From an uncultured Sedimentitalea sp. (GTDB taxonomy: Bacteria; Pseudomonadota; Alphaproteobacteria; Rhodobacterales; Rhodobacteraceae): DNA of 64,000 nt. Below are positions 52,331-62,025 of the stretch, piece after piece. The DNA lies in contig CANNGH010000001.1 in the NCBI GenBank assembly GCA_947504115.1, positions 124,001-188,000 of the forward strand. The letters run 5' to 3'. The position numbers were made by a program, and so were the translations under genes. Positions within the stretch are counted from its first letter, which is position 1. Every line of letters starts with the position of its first letter. A model generated the notes under the pieces. The model was not told the DNA's origin. It was given only the letters and a program-made list of their open reading frames with translations, and did no database searches.

Positions 52331-53715
52331 AATACATCTCGACCCGTGGCGCCGCTCCGGAACTGGATTTCGAAGAGACGATGCTGACCGGCCTTGCCCG
52401 CGACGGCGGGCTGTATGTGCCGGCCGAGATCCCGCGGATGGCGATTGACGACATCGCCGCATTGGCGTGTTTGCCATATGAAGAGGTGGCGCAGCGCGTC
52501 ATGCGCCCGTTCATCGGCGACACGTTCGGCGATGACGACCTCGCCGCGATCATCGCGCGGGCCTATTCCGGGTTCAACCACGCCGCCCGCGCGCCGCTGG
52601 TGCAGTTGGATGCCAACCATTTCCTGCTGGAACTGTTCCACGGGCCGACGCTGGCCTTCAAGGACTTCGCCATGCAGCTGATCGGGCAGTTGTTCCAGTC
52701 CGCACTGGCGCGCCGGGGCGAGCGGGTCACCATCGTCGGCGCAACCAGCGGCGATACCGGCTCGGCCGCGATCGAGGCGTTCCGGGGGCTCGACAATGTC
52801 GACGTGTTCATCCTGTTTCCGCATGGCCGCGTGTCCGAGGTGCAGCGCCGCCAGATGACGACGCCCAGCGAATCCAATGTGCACGCGCTGGCGGTCGATG
52901 GCGATTTCGACGATTGCCAGGGCGCGCTCAAGGACATGTTCAACGATTTCGATTTCCGCGACGGCGTGCGCCTTGCCGGGGTCAACAGCATCAACTGGGC
53001 GCGGGTGCTGGCGCAGGTGGTCTATTACTTCTCGTCCGCCGTGTCGCTGGGCGCGCCGCAGCGCAAGGTGTCGTTCACTGTCCCGACCGGCAATTTCGGC
53101 GATATCTTCGCCGGTTACATCGCGAAACGCATGGGGCTGCCGATCGACCGGCTGGTGGTGGCGACCAACCAGAACGACATCCTGCACCGCTGCCTGTCGG
53201 GGCAGGGCTATCGCAAGGGGCAGGTCGAGCCGTCGATCAGCCCGTCGATGGACATTCAGGTCAGTTCCAATTTCGAACGCGCGCTGTTTGACGCCTATGG
53301 GCGCGACGGGCGCGCGGTGACGCAACTGATGGACGAACTGAAAGAGGGCGGGTTCGAGGTCAGCCAGGGCGCGATGCAATATCTGCGCGAACAGTTCGAT
53401 TCGGGCCGCGCCAGCGAAGAGGAAACACTGGCCACCATCGCGCAAACGCTGAAATCCAGCGGCGAGTTGCTGTGCCCGCATTCCGCCGTGGGGGTCAAGG
53501 TTGCGGGCGAGCTGCGCGATCCGTCGGTTCCGATGATCACGCTGGCGACCGCGCATCCGGCCAAGTTCCCCGACGCGGTGGAGCAGGCCAGCGGCATCCG
53601 CCCGCCCCTTCCCCCCGCCATGTCGGATCTGTATGACAGGCCGGAACGCGTGACCCGGATCGCCAATGATCTGGAGGCGCTCAAGGACCACATCAGGGGA
53701 CATATTCGCGCGTGA
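52327..53715 (+). CDS. thrC: Threonine synthase
   Basis: A 462-residue PLP enzyme that makes threonine from O-phosphohomoserine. The PLP lysine is in LAFKDFAMQL (about residue 113), and the phosphate-binding loop appears as ATSGDTGSAA. It starts at the ATG at 52327, overlapping the surf1 stop; the ORF's earlier open frame is inside surf1. The stop overlaps the next gene's GTG. The enzyme is independent of the oxidase genes in function. Confidence 0.96.
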   Translation: MKYISTRGAAPELDFEETMLTGLARDGGLYVPAEIPRMAIDDIAALACLPYEEVAQRVMRPFIGDTFGDDDLAAIIARAYSGFNHAARAPLVQLDANHFLLELFHGPTLAFKDFAMQLIGQLFQSALARRGERVTIVGATSGDTGSAAIEAFRGLDNVDVFILFPHGRVSEVQRRQMTTPSESNVHALAVDGDFDDCQGALKDMFNDFDFRDGVRLAGVNSINWARVLAQVVYYFSSAVSLGAPQRKVSFTVPTGNFGDIFAGYIAKRMGLPIDRLVVATNQNDILHRCLSGQGYRKGQVEPSISPSMDIQVSSNFERALFDAYGRDGRAVTQLMDELKEGGFEVSQGAMQYLREQFDSGRASEEETLATIAQTLKSSGELLCPHSAVGVKVAGELRDPSVPMITLATAHPAKFPDAVEQASGIRPPLPPAMSDLYDRPERVTRIANDLEALKDHIRGHIRA

Positions 53716-54974
53716 CTGTTCAACAAACCCAACTGTCCAACGGCTTCCGCATCGTTTCCGAAAACATGCCGGGCCTGAAATCCGCCGCCATCGGCATCTG
53801 GGTCAGCGCCGGTGGGCGGCATGAACGGATCGAACAGAACGGCATCGCGCATTTCCTGGAACACATGGCGTTCAAGGGCACCAAGCGGCGCAGCGCCCTG
53901 CAGATCGCCGAGGCGATCGAGGATGTCGGCGGCTATATCAACGCCTATACCAGCCGCGAGACCACCGCCTATTATGCCCGCGTGCTGGAGAACGACGTGC
54001 CGCTGGCGCTGGACGTGATCGGCGACATCGTCCTGAACCCGGTTTTCGATCCCGCCGAGATCGAGGTGGAGCGCGGCGTGATCCTGCAGGAAATCGGACA
54101 GGCCGCCGATACGCCCGACGATGTGATCTTCGACTGGTTGCAGGAAGAAAGCTATCACGATCAGCCGCTGGGCCGCACGATACTGGGGCCGTCCGAACGG
54201 GTGTCCGGATTCAGTCGCGACGATCTGTCCGGCTTCGTGGCCGAACATTACGGACCGGGCCAGATGATCCTGGCCGCCGCCGGGGCCGTGGATCACGACG
54301 CGCTGGTCAAGACCGCCGAGGCGCTGTTCGGGCACATGCAGCCCACGCCGCTTTTGCAGGCGCTGCCGGCGCGTTTCACCGGCGGCGAAACCCGCCGCGA
54401 CAAGACGCTGGAGCAGGCGCATTTCGCGCTGGCGCTGGAAGGGCCGGGCTATCGTGACGATGCGATCTATACCGCGCAGATCTATGGCAGCGCGCTGGGC
54501 GGCAGCATGTCCAGCCGCCTGTTTCAGGAGATCCGCGAGAAACGCGGGCTGTGCTATACGATCTTTGCGCAGGCCGGGGCCTATGACGACACCGGAACCA
54601 CCACGATCTATGCCGGCACAAGCGCCGCGCAGATCGGCGAACTGGCCAATGTCACCATCGACGAGATGAAGCGCGCCGCAGACGGCATCTCGCCCGAAGA
54701 GGTCGCCCGCGCCCGCGCCCAGATGAAAGCCGGTCTGTTGATGGGGCTGGAAAGCCCCAGCAACCGCGCCGAACGGCTGGCGCGCATGGTTCAGATCTGG
54801 GACCAGGTGCCGCCGCTCAGCGATACGGTGGCCCGGATCGACGCGGTGACCACCGGCGACGTGCGCGAGTTCGCCGAGACCATGGCCGCCACCGCCCCCG
54901 CCGCTCTGGCGCTCTATGGTCCGATTGCCGGTGCGCCCACCCTGGCCGAGTTGCAGGACAGGCGGGCCGCCTGA
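53712..54974 (+). CDS. M16 family zinc metallopeptidase (mitochondrial processing peptidase-like)
   Basis: A 420-residue peptidase. The inverted zinc motif HxxEH is in HFLEHMAFKGTKRR (about residues 53-66), with the third ligand Glu further on in EIEVERGVILQEI. The C-terminal half is the inactive M16 repeat (LFQEIREKRGLCYTIFAQ). The GTG at 53712 overlaps the thrC stop. It is of the alpha-proteobacterial class that gave rise to the mitochondrial beta subunit. Substrates are unknown. Confidence 0.93.
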   Translation: MTVQQTQLSNGFRIVSENMPGLKSAAIGIWVSAGGRHERIEQNGIAHFLEHMAFKGTKRRSALQIAEAIEDVGGYINAYTSRETTAYYARVLENDVPLALDVIGDIVLNPVFDPAEIEVERGVILQEIGQAADTPDDVIFDWLQEESYHDQPLGRTILGPSERVSGFSRDDLSGFVAEHYGPGQMILAAAGAVDHDALVKTAEALFGHMQPTPLLQALPARFTGGETRRDKTLEQAHFALALEGPGYRDDAIYTAQIYGSALGGSMSSRLFQEIREKRGLCYTIFAQAGAYDDTGTTTIYAGTSAAQIGELANVTIDEMKRAADGISPEEVARARAQMKAGLLMGLESPSNRAERLARMVQIWDQVPPLSDTVARIDAVTTGDVREFAETMAATAPAALALYGPIAGAPTLAELQDRRAA

Positions 54975-54984
54975 TGCCGGCGCG

Positions 54985-55569
54985 ATGATCCTTGCGCGGC
55001 GCAAGCTGAAGATCGAGACCGACCGGCTGACCCTGCGCCCGCCGATCCACTCGGATTTCCGCGACTGGAGCGCGCTGCGTCATCAAAGCCGCGAGTTTCT
55101 GATCCCGTGGGAACCCAGCTGGGCCGAGGATCATCTGTCGCGCAAGGCATTCACCAACCGCGTCTACTGGGCGCAGCGCTCGGTCGGGAACGGTTCGGCG
55201 GTGCCGCTGTTCCTGTTCCGGCGCGACGACGACGTCCTGGTCGGCGCGATCACGCTGGACAATATCCGGCGCGGCCCGGCGCAAGCGGGCACGCTGGGCT
55301 ACTGGACCGGCCAACCGTTCGCGCGGCAGGGATACATGCGCGAAGCGATCGAGGCCGTCGTGCATTACGCCTTTGCCCGGCTGGATCTCAGCCGGATCGA
55401 AGCCGCCTGTCTGCCCGAAAACGCCGCCTCGCGCGGGTTGCTGGAAAGTGCCGGCTTCAAATACGAAGGCGTGGCGCAATCCTATCTTCAGATCAGCGGA
55501 CGCTGGCGCACCCATGTCCTTTACGCGTCCCTGCGCAGCGACCGGCGCGGCAAGACCCTGACCGGCTGA
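54985..55569 (+). CDS. GNAT family N-acetyltransferase (RimJ/RimL-like)
   Basis: A 194-residue acetyltransferase. It has the RimJ/RimL layout: TDRLTLRPPIHSDFRDWSAL at the start, GTLGYWTGQPFARQGYMREAI with the acetyl-CoA loop, and ACLPENAASRGLLESAGF near the end. The ATG at 54985 lies 10 bases after the M16 gene. It may acetylate ribosomal protein or other N-termini; the substrate is not known. Confidence 0.9.
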   Translation: MILARRKLKIETDRLTLRPPIHSDFRDWSALRHQSREFLIPWEPSWAEDHLSRKAFTNRVYWAQRSVGNGSAVPLFLFRRDDDVLVGAITLDNIRRGPAQAGTLGYWTGQPFARQGYMREAIEAVVHYAFARLDLSRIEAACLPENAASRGLLESAGFKYEGVAQSYLQISGRWRTHVLYASLRSDRRGKTLTG

Positions 55570-55627
55570 GCCGCGTTCCGGTGCTATTGTGCGCCATCCA
55601 CGGCGACATATCGAAAGGAACAGCACC

Positions 55628-56395
55628 ATGTACGATCCCGCGGATTTCAAACTGGACGGCGCGGTCGCCGTCGTCACCGGTGCGGGCGCCGGAATCGGGC
55701 GCGCGATTGCCGAGACCTTCGCCGCCGCGGGGGCGGCCGTCATGGTCAGCGATCTCAAGGCCGAAATGGCCGAGGCTGTCGCCGATGGTATCAAGGCGCG
55801 CGGCGGCAAGGCGGCCGGGATGGCCTGCGACGTGACGAAAGAGGACGATCTGGCCGCGCTGGTAAGCCGCACGGTCGAGACCTTCGGCAAGCTCACGATC
55901 ATGGTCAGCAACGCGGGCGGCGGCGGGCCCAAGCCGTTCGACATGCCGATGGAGGATTTCCGCCGCGCCTATGATCTGAACGTGTTTTCGCTGTTCCGCC
56001 TGGCCCAGCTTGCCGCGCCCGAGATGGAAAAGGCTGGACGCGGATCGATTCTCGCCATCACCTCGATGGCGGCCGAGAACAAGAACAAGCGCATGGCGGC
56101 CTATGGCTCGTCCAAGGCCGCGACCAGTCATCTGGTGCGCAACATCGCATTCGACCTCGGCCCCAGGGGCATCCGCGTGAACGGCATCGCCCCCGGTGCC
56201 ACCCGCACCGACGCCCTGGAATCGGTGCTGAACGACGAAATCGAAGGCAAGATGCTGGAACATACCCCAATCAACCGCCTGGGCGAGCCGCAGGACATGG
56301 CCAACGCGGCGTTGTTCCTGTGCGCGCCGGCGGCCAGTTGGATCAGCGGCCAGATCCTCACCGTCTCGGGTGGCGGCGTTCAGGAACTGGATTAA
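55628..56395 (+). CDS. Short-chain dehydrogenase/reductase
   Basis: A 255-residue NAD(P)-dependent oxidoreductase. The cofactor loop is TGAGAGIGRA (about residues 17-26), and NAGGGG follows at 92. The catalytic Ser-Tyr-Lys set is in ITSMAAENKNKRMAAYGSSKAA. It resembles 7-alpha-hydroxysteroid dehydrogenases and other SDRs with broad specificity. The ATG at 55628 has an AAAGGA site. No context names the substrate. Confidence 0.9.
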   Translation: MYDPADFKLDGAVAVVTGAGAGIGRAIAETFAAAGAAVMVSDLKAEMAEAVADGIKARGGKAAGMACDVTKEDDLAALVSRTVETFGKLTIMVSNAGGGGPKPFDMPMEDFRRAYDLNVFSLFRLAQLAAPEMEKAGRGSILAITSMAAENKNKRMAAYGSSKAATSHLVRNIAFDLGPRGIRVNGIAPGATRTDALESVLNDEIEGKMLEHTPINRLGEPQDMANAALFLCAPAASWISGQILTVSGGGVQELD

Positions 56396-56456
56396 GGCGC
56401 GTTGTGTGGGGCGGCGGCCACTTGCAAGGGCGGGCAGGCTTGGGCATGACGGAACC

Positions 56457-57872
56457 ATGACCCTGAACCCGGCAGACGATGATTTCGCCGCGAGGCTGCG
56501 CGATGCGCTGCCCGGTTTGGACATCGCGCCCCCCGACCCCCGCTATCTGGAAGAGCCGCGCGGGCGGTATCGCGGCACCGGCGCAATATTGGTCCGCCCG
56601 CGCAACACGCAACAGGTCGCCGATACCGTCGCCGCCGCCAACGCGGCACGTGTGGCGGTGGTGCCCTATGGCGGCGGGACCGGGCTGGTCGGTGGGCAGG
56701 TGATGCCCGAAGGGCCGGCGCCGCTGATCCTGTCGCTTGAGCGGATGCACGCCATCCGCGCGCTTTATCCTCTGGAAAACGTGGTGGTGGCCGAGGCGGG
56801 GACCATCCTGACCGATGTGCACGACGTCGCGCGCCGGCACGAGCGGCTGTTCCCGCTGTCGCTGGCCTCGGAGGGATCGGCGCGGATCGGCGGGCTGCTG
56901 GCGACCAATGCGGGCGGGGTGAACGTGCTGCGCTATGGCAATGCGCGCGATTTGTGCCTCGGGCTCGAGGCGGTTTTGCCGGACGGGCGCATCTGGAACG
57001 GGCTGACCCGGTTGCGCAAGGACAATACCGGATATGACCTGAAAAACCTGCTGATCGGGGCCGAGGGCAGCCTGGGCGTGATCACCGCCGCTGCCCTCAA
57101 GCTGTCGCCGATCCCGGCCGAGCAGGGAACGGCAATGCTGATCGTCGCCTCACCCCAGGCGGCGCTGGATCTGCTGTCGATCGCTCGCGATCAACTGGGC
57201 GAGGGGGTCAGCGCGTTCGAACTGATCCACCGGCAGGGGCTGGAGTTTCTGGCCGAGGTGGGGCCGGATCTGCGCCAGCCCTTCGATACGTCGCCCGAAT
57301 GGTGCGTGTTGATCGACCTCGGGCTGGCGGCGGGCCATGATCCACTCGCGGCGTTGCAGGATCTTTTCGCTGCCGCGCTGGAGCGCGGATTGGCCAGTGA
57401 TGGCGTGATCGCGCAAAGCGAGGCGCAGCGGGAGGCGTTCTGGACGCTGCGCGAATCGATCCCCGAGGCGAATCGGCGCATCGGCTCGGTCTCCAGTCAC
57501 GACATCTCGCTGCCGCTGGGCGCGATCCCCGATTTCATCGCACGCGGGCCGGCGGTGATCGCCCGGCTCGGCGGCTTCCGGGTCAATTGCTTCGGGCATC
57601 TGGGCGATGGAAACCTGCATTACAACGTGTTCCCGCCCAAGGGGCGCCAGCGCGGGGACTTCGACAACCAGCGCGCCGCGATCAAGCGCGCGGTGCATGA
57701 TCTGGTGCACGAGATGGGTGGATCGGTCAGCGCCGAACACGGCATCGGACGGCTGAAGGTGGAGGATCTGGAGCGTTACGGCGACCCGGTGCGTCTGGAC
57801 GCGATGCGGGCGATAAAGGCGGCGCTCGATCCCAACGGCATCATGAATCCCGGCGCGGTGCTGCGCGCGTAG
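56457..57872 (+). CDS. FAD-linked oxidase (D-2-hydroxyglutarate/D-lactate dehydrogenase-like)
   Basis: A 471-residue flavoenzyme of the VAO/PCMH family. The FAD site shows PYGGGTGLVGGQVMP and GLLATNAGGVNVLRYGN, and the C-terminal cap shows CFGHLGDGNLHYNVF and SVSAEHGIGRLK. The fold is that of 2-hydroxy-acid dehydrogenases (glycolate, D-lactate, D-2-hydroxyglutarate). The substrate cannot be fixed. Its stop lies inside the second copy of the palindromic repeat. Confidence 0.9.
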   Translation: MTLNPADDDFAARLRDALPGLDIAPPDPRYLEEPRGRYRGTGAILVRPRNTQQVADTVAAANAARVAVVPYGGGTGLVGGQVMPEGPAPLILSLERMHAIRALYPLENVVVAEAGTILTDVHDVARRHERLFPLSLASEGSARIGGLLATNAGGVNVLRYGNARDLCLGLEAVLPDGRIWNGLTRLRKDNTGYDLKNLLIGAEGSLGVITAAALKLSPIPAEQGTAMLIVASPQAALDLLSIARDQLGEGVSAFELIHRQGLEFLAEVGPDLRQPFDTSPEWCVLIDLGLAAGHDPLAALQDLFAAALERGLASDGVIAQSEAQREAFWTLRESIPEANRRIGSVSSHDISLPLGAIPDFIARGPAVIARLGGFRVNCFGHLGDGNLHYNVFPPKGRQRGDFDNQRAAIKRAVHDLVHEMGGSVSAEHGIGRLKVEDLERYGDPVRLDAMRAIKAALDPNGIMNPGAVLRA

Positions 57873-57890
57873 GGCGGGGTTCACCCCGCC
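57867..57890 (-). repeat. Palindromic intergenic repeat, copy 2
   Basis: The reverse complement of the repeat at 48978-49001, with all 24 bases identical. Its core GGCGGGGTTCACCCCGCC forms a 7-base stem with a TTCA loop. It sits in the 24-base gap between two convergent genes and contains the TAG stop of the FAD oxidase gene, so it could act as a shared terminator or mRNA-stabilising hairpin. Confidence 0.7.
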
Positions 57891-57896
57891 ACGCGC

Positions 57897-58778
57897 CTAG
57901 TCCAGAACCCGCCCCGCCACCGCATCCAGCCGGGCGAGCAGTTCAGGGTCGCGGGCGTCCGGCGCGGTCAGGATCGCGTTGTCCAGCGCCCGGTCACAGC
58001 CATGCGGGCAAGCGGCGCGGTCGGACCCGAGCAGGGCGGGCAAACCGGCCAGCATGTCCCGCGCCTTGCCGGCATTGCCGGTCAGGGTGGCGATGATCTG
58101 CGTCACATCAACCTCGCCATGATCCGGATGCCAGCTGTCGAAATCGGTGATCATGGCAACGGAGGCGTAACACAGCTCCGCCTCGCGGGCGAGGCGCGCC
58201 TCAGGCAGGTTGGTCATGCCGATCACATCCGCGCCCCAGACCTCGCGATACATCCGGCTTTCGGCGAGGGTCGAGAATTGCGGCCCCTCCATCGCCAGAT
58301 AGGTGCCGCCGCGATGCACCGCGATCCCGGCTGCGCGCGCGGCGGTTTCGCAGGCATCGCCCAGACGCGCGCATGTCGGATGCGCCAGACTGACATGGCC
58401 CACACAGCCCGCGCCGAAAAAGCTGGCCGCGCGCCCGACTGTGCGGTCGATGAACTGATCGACGATCACGAAATCGCCGGGGCCCATGTCCTCGCGCAGC
58501 GACCCGCAGGCGCTGACGCTGATCACGTCGGTCACGCCGATACGTTTGAGCGCGTCGATATTGGCGCGATAGGGCACGCTGTCGGGGGAATGGACATGGC
58601 TGCGCCCGTGGCGGGGCAGAAACGCCATGTCGATACCGTCGAGAGAACCCGTCAGGATCCGGTCGGATGGCGGACCCCAGGGGCTGTCGACGCTGCGCCA
58701 TCGGGCGTCCCGCAGCCCGTCGATCTCATAAAGGCCCGAGCCGCCGATCACTCCGATGCTTGCATGCGCCATGTCCAT
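57897..58778 (-). CDS. mtnP: S-methyl-5'-thioadenosine phosphorylase
   Basis: A 293-residue phosphorylase that cleaves methylthioadenosine in the methionine salvage pathway. The phosphate loop GGSGLYEIDGL is at about residues 12-22, FLPRHGRSHVHSPDSVPYRANI follows, and MEGPQFSTLAESRMYR is in the substrate site. Start may be at M1 (58778) or M3 (58772). No other salvage gene lies here. Confidence 0.94.
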   Translation of the reverse strand: MDMAHASIGVIGGSGLYEIDGLRDARWRSVDSPWGPPSDRILTGSLDGIDMAFLPRHGRSHVHSPDSVPYRANIDALKRIGVTDVISVSACGSLREDMGPGDFVIVDQFIDRTVGRAASFFGAGCVGHVSLAHPTCARLGDACETAARAAGIAVHRGGTYLAMEGPQFSTLAESRMYREVWGADVIGMTNLPEARLAREAELCYASVAMITDFDSWHPDHGEVDVTQIIATLTGNAGKARDMLAGLPALLGSDRAACPHGCDRALDNAILTAPDARDPELLARLDAVAGRVLD

Positions 58779-58937
58779 TCCCTATCTAAGCTGCCGCGCA
58801 TCTACGGCGGCGCCTGCATGATATGCAACCGCTCAGCCGGGTTGGCCGCGGTTTTTGGGCCGCAGGGCATGGTCATCCGCCGTTCATGGCCTTATGACGG
58901 CGCATTGCAGCGCCACCCGATCATAACAGGACTTTCG

Positions 58938-60560
58938 ATGAAAAGAGCCATCATGGCAGCTTTTGCCAACCGCCTTGCCATTCCCGACTTGCGCTGGATG
59001 CCGGACGAGGGGCTGACCCTGTCGCGTCTGCGTATCGAATTGCTGTCGGGCCTGACGGTCGCGCTGGCGCTGGTGCCCGAGGCGGTGGCCTTTGCCTTTG
59101 TCGCCGGGGTGCACCCGCTGGTCGGGCTTTACGCGGCGTTCATGGTCGGCCTGATCACGGCGCTGTTCGGCGGACGGCCCGGCATGATCTCGGGGGCGAC
59201 GGGGGCGCTGGCGGTGGTCATGGTGGCGCTGGTGGCCGACCATGGCGTGGAATACCTGTTCGCGACCGTCGTGCTGATGGGGTTGATCCAGATATTCGCC
59301 GGTGTCATGCAATGGGGCAAGTTCATCCGGCTGGTGCCGCATCCGGTGATGCTGGGCTTTGTCAACGGTCTGGCCATCGTGATCTTTCTGGCGCAGCTGA
59401 CCCAGTTCAAGGTGCCCGGAACGGCGGTCGATACCGGACACGGCATGGGCGGGGGCGAATGGCTGAGCGGCGGGCCGCTTTACCTGATGCTGGGACTTGT
59501 GGCCGCGACCATGGCGATCATCTGGGTCGCGCCGCGCGTGACGCGGTTCGTTCCCGCGCCGCTGGCGGGAATCGGGATCGTCGCGGCGGTGGTGATCGGG
59601 CTGGGGCTGGACGTGCCGAGGGTCGGCGATCTGGCGTCGATCCAGGGCGGATTGCCCACGTTCCACATGGTGCCGCTCAGCTGGGAAACGTTCAAGATCA
59701 TCCTGCCCTATTCGGTGATCCTGGCCGCGATCGGCCTGATCGAAAGCCTGCTGACCCTGAACCTGGTCGGCGACATCACCGGCAAACGGGGCGGGGCCAG
59801 TCAGGAATGCATCGCGCAGGGCATGGCCAATACCGTCACCGGTTTCTTCGGCGGCATGGGCGGGTGCGCGATGATCGGACAATCGATGATCAACGTGAAA
59901 TCCGGCGGCCGCACCCGCGTGGCCGGCATTGCCGCAGCGCTGTTCCTGCTGTCGTTCATCCTGTTCGCCGCCCCGATGATCGAACTGATCCCGCTGGCGG
60001 CGCTGGTCGGCGTGATGTTCATGGTGGTGATCGGGACGTTTGCCTGGAACAGCCTGACCATCCTGCGCCGCGTGCCGCTGATGGATGCGTTCGTGATCCT
60101 GCTGGTGACGGTGGTGACGGTGATGGAGGATCTGGCGGTGGCCGTGGTGGTCGGCGTGATCGTCTCGGCGCTGGCCTATGCGTGGAACAACGCGCGCCGC
60201 ATCCACGCCAATACCGATCTGCGTGAGGACGGGGCAAAGGTCTATCGCATCCAGGGGCCGTTGTTCTTTGGCTCGTCGGACGGCTTCGCCGAGCTTTTCG
60301 ACGTTGCGGGCGATCCGGATCGGGTGATCGTGGATTTCGCCGACAGCCGCGTTGTGGACCAGTCGGCATTGCAGGCGATCGAGGCTCTGGCCGCCAAATA
60401 CGAAGCGGTCGGCAAACAGATCGAATTGCAGCATCTCAGCCGCGATTGTCACCGGCTGTTGACCAAGGCGGGACATCTGGTGGTCGATAGCGACGATGAT
60501 CCTGATTACGCGCTGGCGGTGAATTACTCGGTGCGCACGGGAATTCTCGGGTCGCATTAG
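58938..60560 (+). CDS. SulP family inorganic anion transporter
   Basis: A 540-residue permease with about eleven to twelve membrane segments and a C-terminal STAS domain (about residues 430-530: KVYRIQGPLFFGSSDGFAEL, then DFADSRVVDQSALQAIEALA). Conserved start pieces are DVTAGLTVALALVPEA-like (LLSGLTVALALVPEAVAFAF). Sulfate or bicarbonate are typical substrates; which one cannot be told. The ATG at 58938 follows an AGGA site; the frame is open far upstream, antisense to mtnP. Confidence 0.93.
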   Translation: MKRAIMAAFANRLAIPDLRWMPDEGLTLSRLRIELLSGLTVALALVPEAVAFAFVAGVHPLVGLYAAFMVGLITALFGGRPGMISGATGALAVVMVALVADHGVEYLFATVVLMGLIQIFAGVMQWGKFIRLVPHPVMLGFVNGLAIVIFLAQLTQFKVPGTAVDTGHGMGGGEWLSGGPLYLMLGLVAATMAIIWVAPRVTRFVPAPLAGIGIVAAVVIGLGLDVPRVGDLASIQGGLPTFHMVPLSWETFKIILPYSVILAAIGLIESLLTLNLVGDITGKRGGASQECIAQGMANTVTGFFGGMGGCAMIGQSMINVKSGGRTRVAGIAAALFLLSFILFAAPMIELIPLAALVGVMFMVVIGTFAWNSLTILRRVPLMDAFVILLVTVVTVMEDLAVAVVVGVIVSALAYAWNNARRIHANTDLREDGAKVYRIQGPLFFGSSDGFAELFDVAGDPDRVIVDFADSRVVDQSALQAIEALAAKYEAVGKQIELQHLSRDCHRLLTKAGHLVVDSDDDPDYALAVNYSVRTGILGSH

Positions 60561-60631
60561 GCACGGCATTTGCCGATGGGAACACCGCATGCTAGGGCGC
60601 GCTCCATGCAATTCAGGGGTGGCTGCGTCAG

Positions 60632-61129
60632 GTGATTGAACTGCAACCGGAAACGCCCGCCGATTGGTGGGAGGTCGAGGCGCTGTATGATCTGTGTTTC
60701 GCGCCGGGGCGCGAGGCGCTGTCGTCCTATCGGTTGCGCGACGGCATCGCACCGGTGGCGGGGTTGTCGCTGGTGGCGCGCGATTCACGCGCCATTCTCG
60801 CCGGCGCGATCCGGTTCTGGCCGGTGCGGGTGGCCGAAAAACCTGTGCTTTTGCTGGGTCCGGTGGCGGTGCATCCCACGCGCCAGGGCGAGGGTCTGGG
60901 CGGCGCACTGATCCGCGATGCGCTTGCCGCGGCGCGCGACGACAAGTGGCAGCGCGCGATGCTCGTGGGCGATGCGCCCTATTACGGACGTTTCGGTTTC
61001 ACCCCGCTAAAGGGCGTCGTGATGCCGCCGCCGACCAACCCGGACCGCGTTCTGGGGCTGGATTTGCTGCCCGGAGGATGGGACGGTGTGCGTGGTGCGG
61101 TCACGCGCTGGGATACGGTCCAGCATTGA
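60632..61129 (+). CDS. GNAT family N-acetyltransferase (GTG start)
   Basis: A 165-residue acetyltransferase. It shows LLGPVAVHPTRQGEGLGGALIRDALAAAR, the acetyl-CoA-binding motif, and GDAPYYGRFGFTP near the C-terminus, a pattern of the YhbS-like class. The start is a GTG at 60632, weakly supported by a GTCAGG stretch. The substrate is unknown. Confidence 0.88.
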   Translation: MIELQPETPADWWEVEALYDLCFAPGREALSSYRLRDGIAPVAGLSLVARDSRAILAGAIRFWPVRVAEKPVLLLGPVAVHPTRQGEGLGGALIRDALAAARDDKWQRAMLVGDAPYYGRFGFTPLKGVVMPPPTNPDRVLGLDLLPGGWDGVRGAVTRWDTVQH

Positions 61130-61179
61130 AAATCCTGCGACCCGTGCCGATCTTGTGACCACGCGCAAGGAGAGCCGGA

Positions 61180-61938
61180 ATGAACGAGATTGTCATTACT
61201 GAACCCGTCGATGTCGATGCCGAACTTGACCTTCTGGCAGCGCGGTATCGTGCGGCATCGGGGATCGGGGTGCAGTTGCTGAACCTTCTGGGGGCCAAGG
61301 CCGAAGGGCTGCTGGAGCGGCTGCCGGCGAAGGTGCGCGGCCAACTGGACGGGGCCACCGAACAGGCCCTGCGGATCGCGATGCGCACGGCGGATCGCTC
61401 GCGCGGGGCATTGCCCGACCAGAAGCCGTGGGTGAACACCGCCGTCACCACCGCGATGGGCGCGGCCGGGGGATTTGGCGGTCTGCCCGCCTCGCTGGTG
61501 GAATTGCCGGTGACCACCACGGTGCTGTTGCGCGCGATACAGGGCGTGGCGCGCGAACATGGCTTTGATCCGGCCGCCGAGAACGTGCAGTTCGATTGCA
61601 TCCGCGTCTTTGCCGCCGCCGGACCGCTGGCAATGGATGATGGCGCCGATACCGGGTTCCTGTCGCTGCGCCTGACGCTTTCGGGGGGCAATATCCACCG
61701 GCTGATCGGCGCGGTCGCGCCGCGTCTGGGGGCGGTGCTGGGGCAGAAGCTGGCCGCGCAATCGGTGCCGGTGCTGGGGGCGCTGGCGGGCGCGACGGCG
61801 AATTACGTCTACACCAACTACTACCAGCAGGTCGCGCATGTGCATTTCGGCCTGAGACAACTGGCAATCAGCGCCGATGTCCCTCATGGGGAGCTCGTGA
61901 CCCGCCTGGAACAGCGCATGAATCGTCGCCTGAAGTGA
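61180..61938 (+). CDS. EcsC family protein
   Basis: A 252-residue protein with the EcsC pattern: AAGGFGGLPASLVELPVTTTVLLRAIQGVAREHGFD (about residues 94-129) and a second Ala/Gly-rich hydrophobic part (AAQSVPVLGALAGATANYVYTNYYQQVA). The membrane-associating regions suggest a peripheral or membrane role. The function is unknown; the name comes from a Bacillus ABC transporter-linked gene. The AAGGAG site lies upstream. Confidence 0.88.
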   Translation: MNEIVITEPVDVDAELDLLAARYRAASGIGVQLLNLLGAKAEGLLERLPAKVRGQLDGATEQALRIAMRTADRSRGALPDQKPWVNTAVTTAMGAAGGFGGLPASLVELPVTTTVLLRAIQGVAREHGFDPAAENVQFDCIRVFAAAGPLAMDDGADTGFLSLRLTLSGGNIHRLIGAVAPRLGAVLGQKLAAQSVPVLGALAGATANYVYTNYYQQVAHVHFGLRQLAISADVPHGELVTRLEQRMNRRLK

Positions 61939-62025
61939 GCCCGGCGCCATTGCCTGCGCGCGGCGGCCGGAATATGATTCGGGTGCGCCGAAAACCCGAA
62001 AAACGTCAAAAACCGTTGCGATCCG

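Noticed and set aside
61978-62000. 7-base inverted repeat (TTCGGGT/ACCCGAA) between the EcsC and NUDIX genes
   Set aside because: There is no T-run on either strand and the loop is 9 bases, so it is not a convincing terminator.
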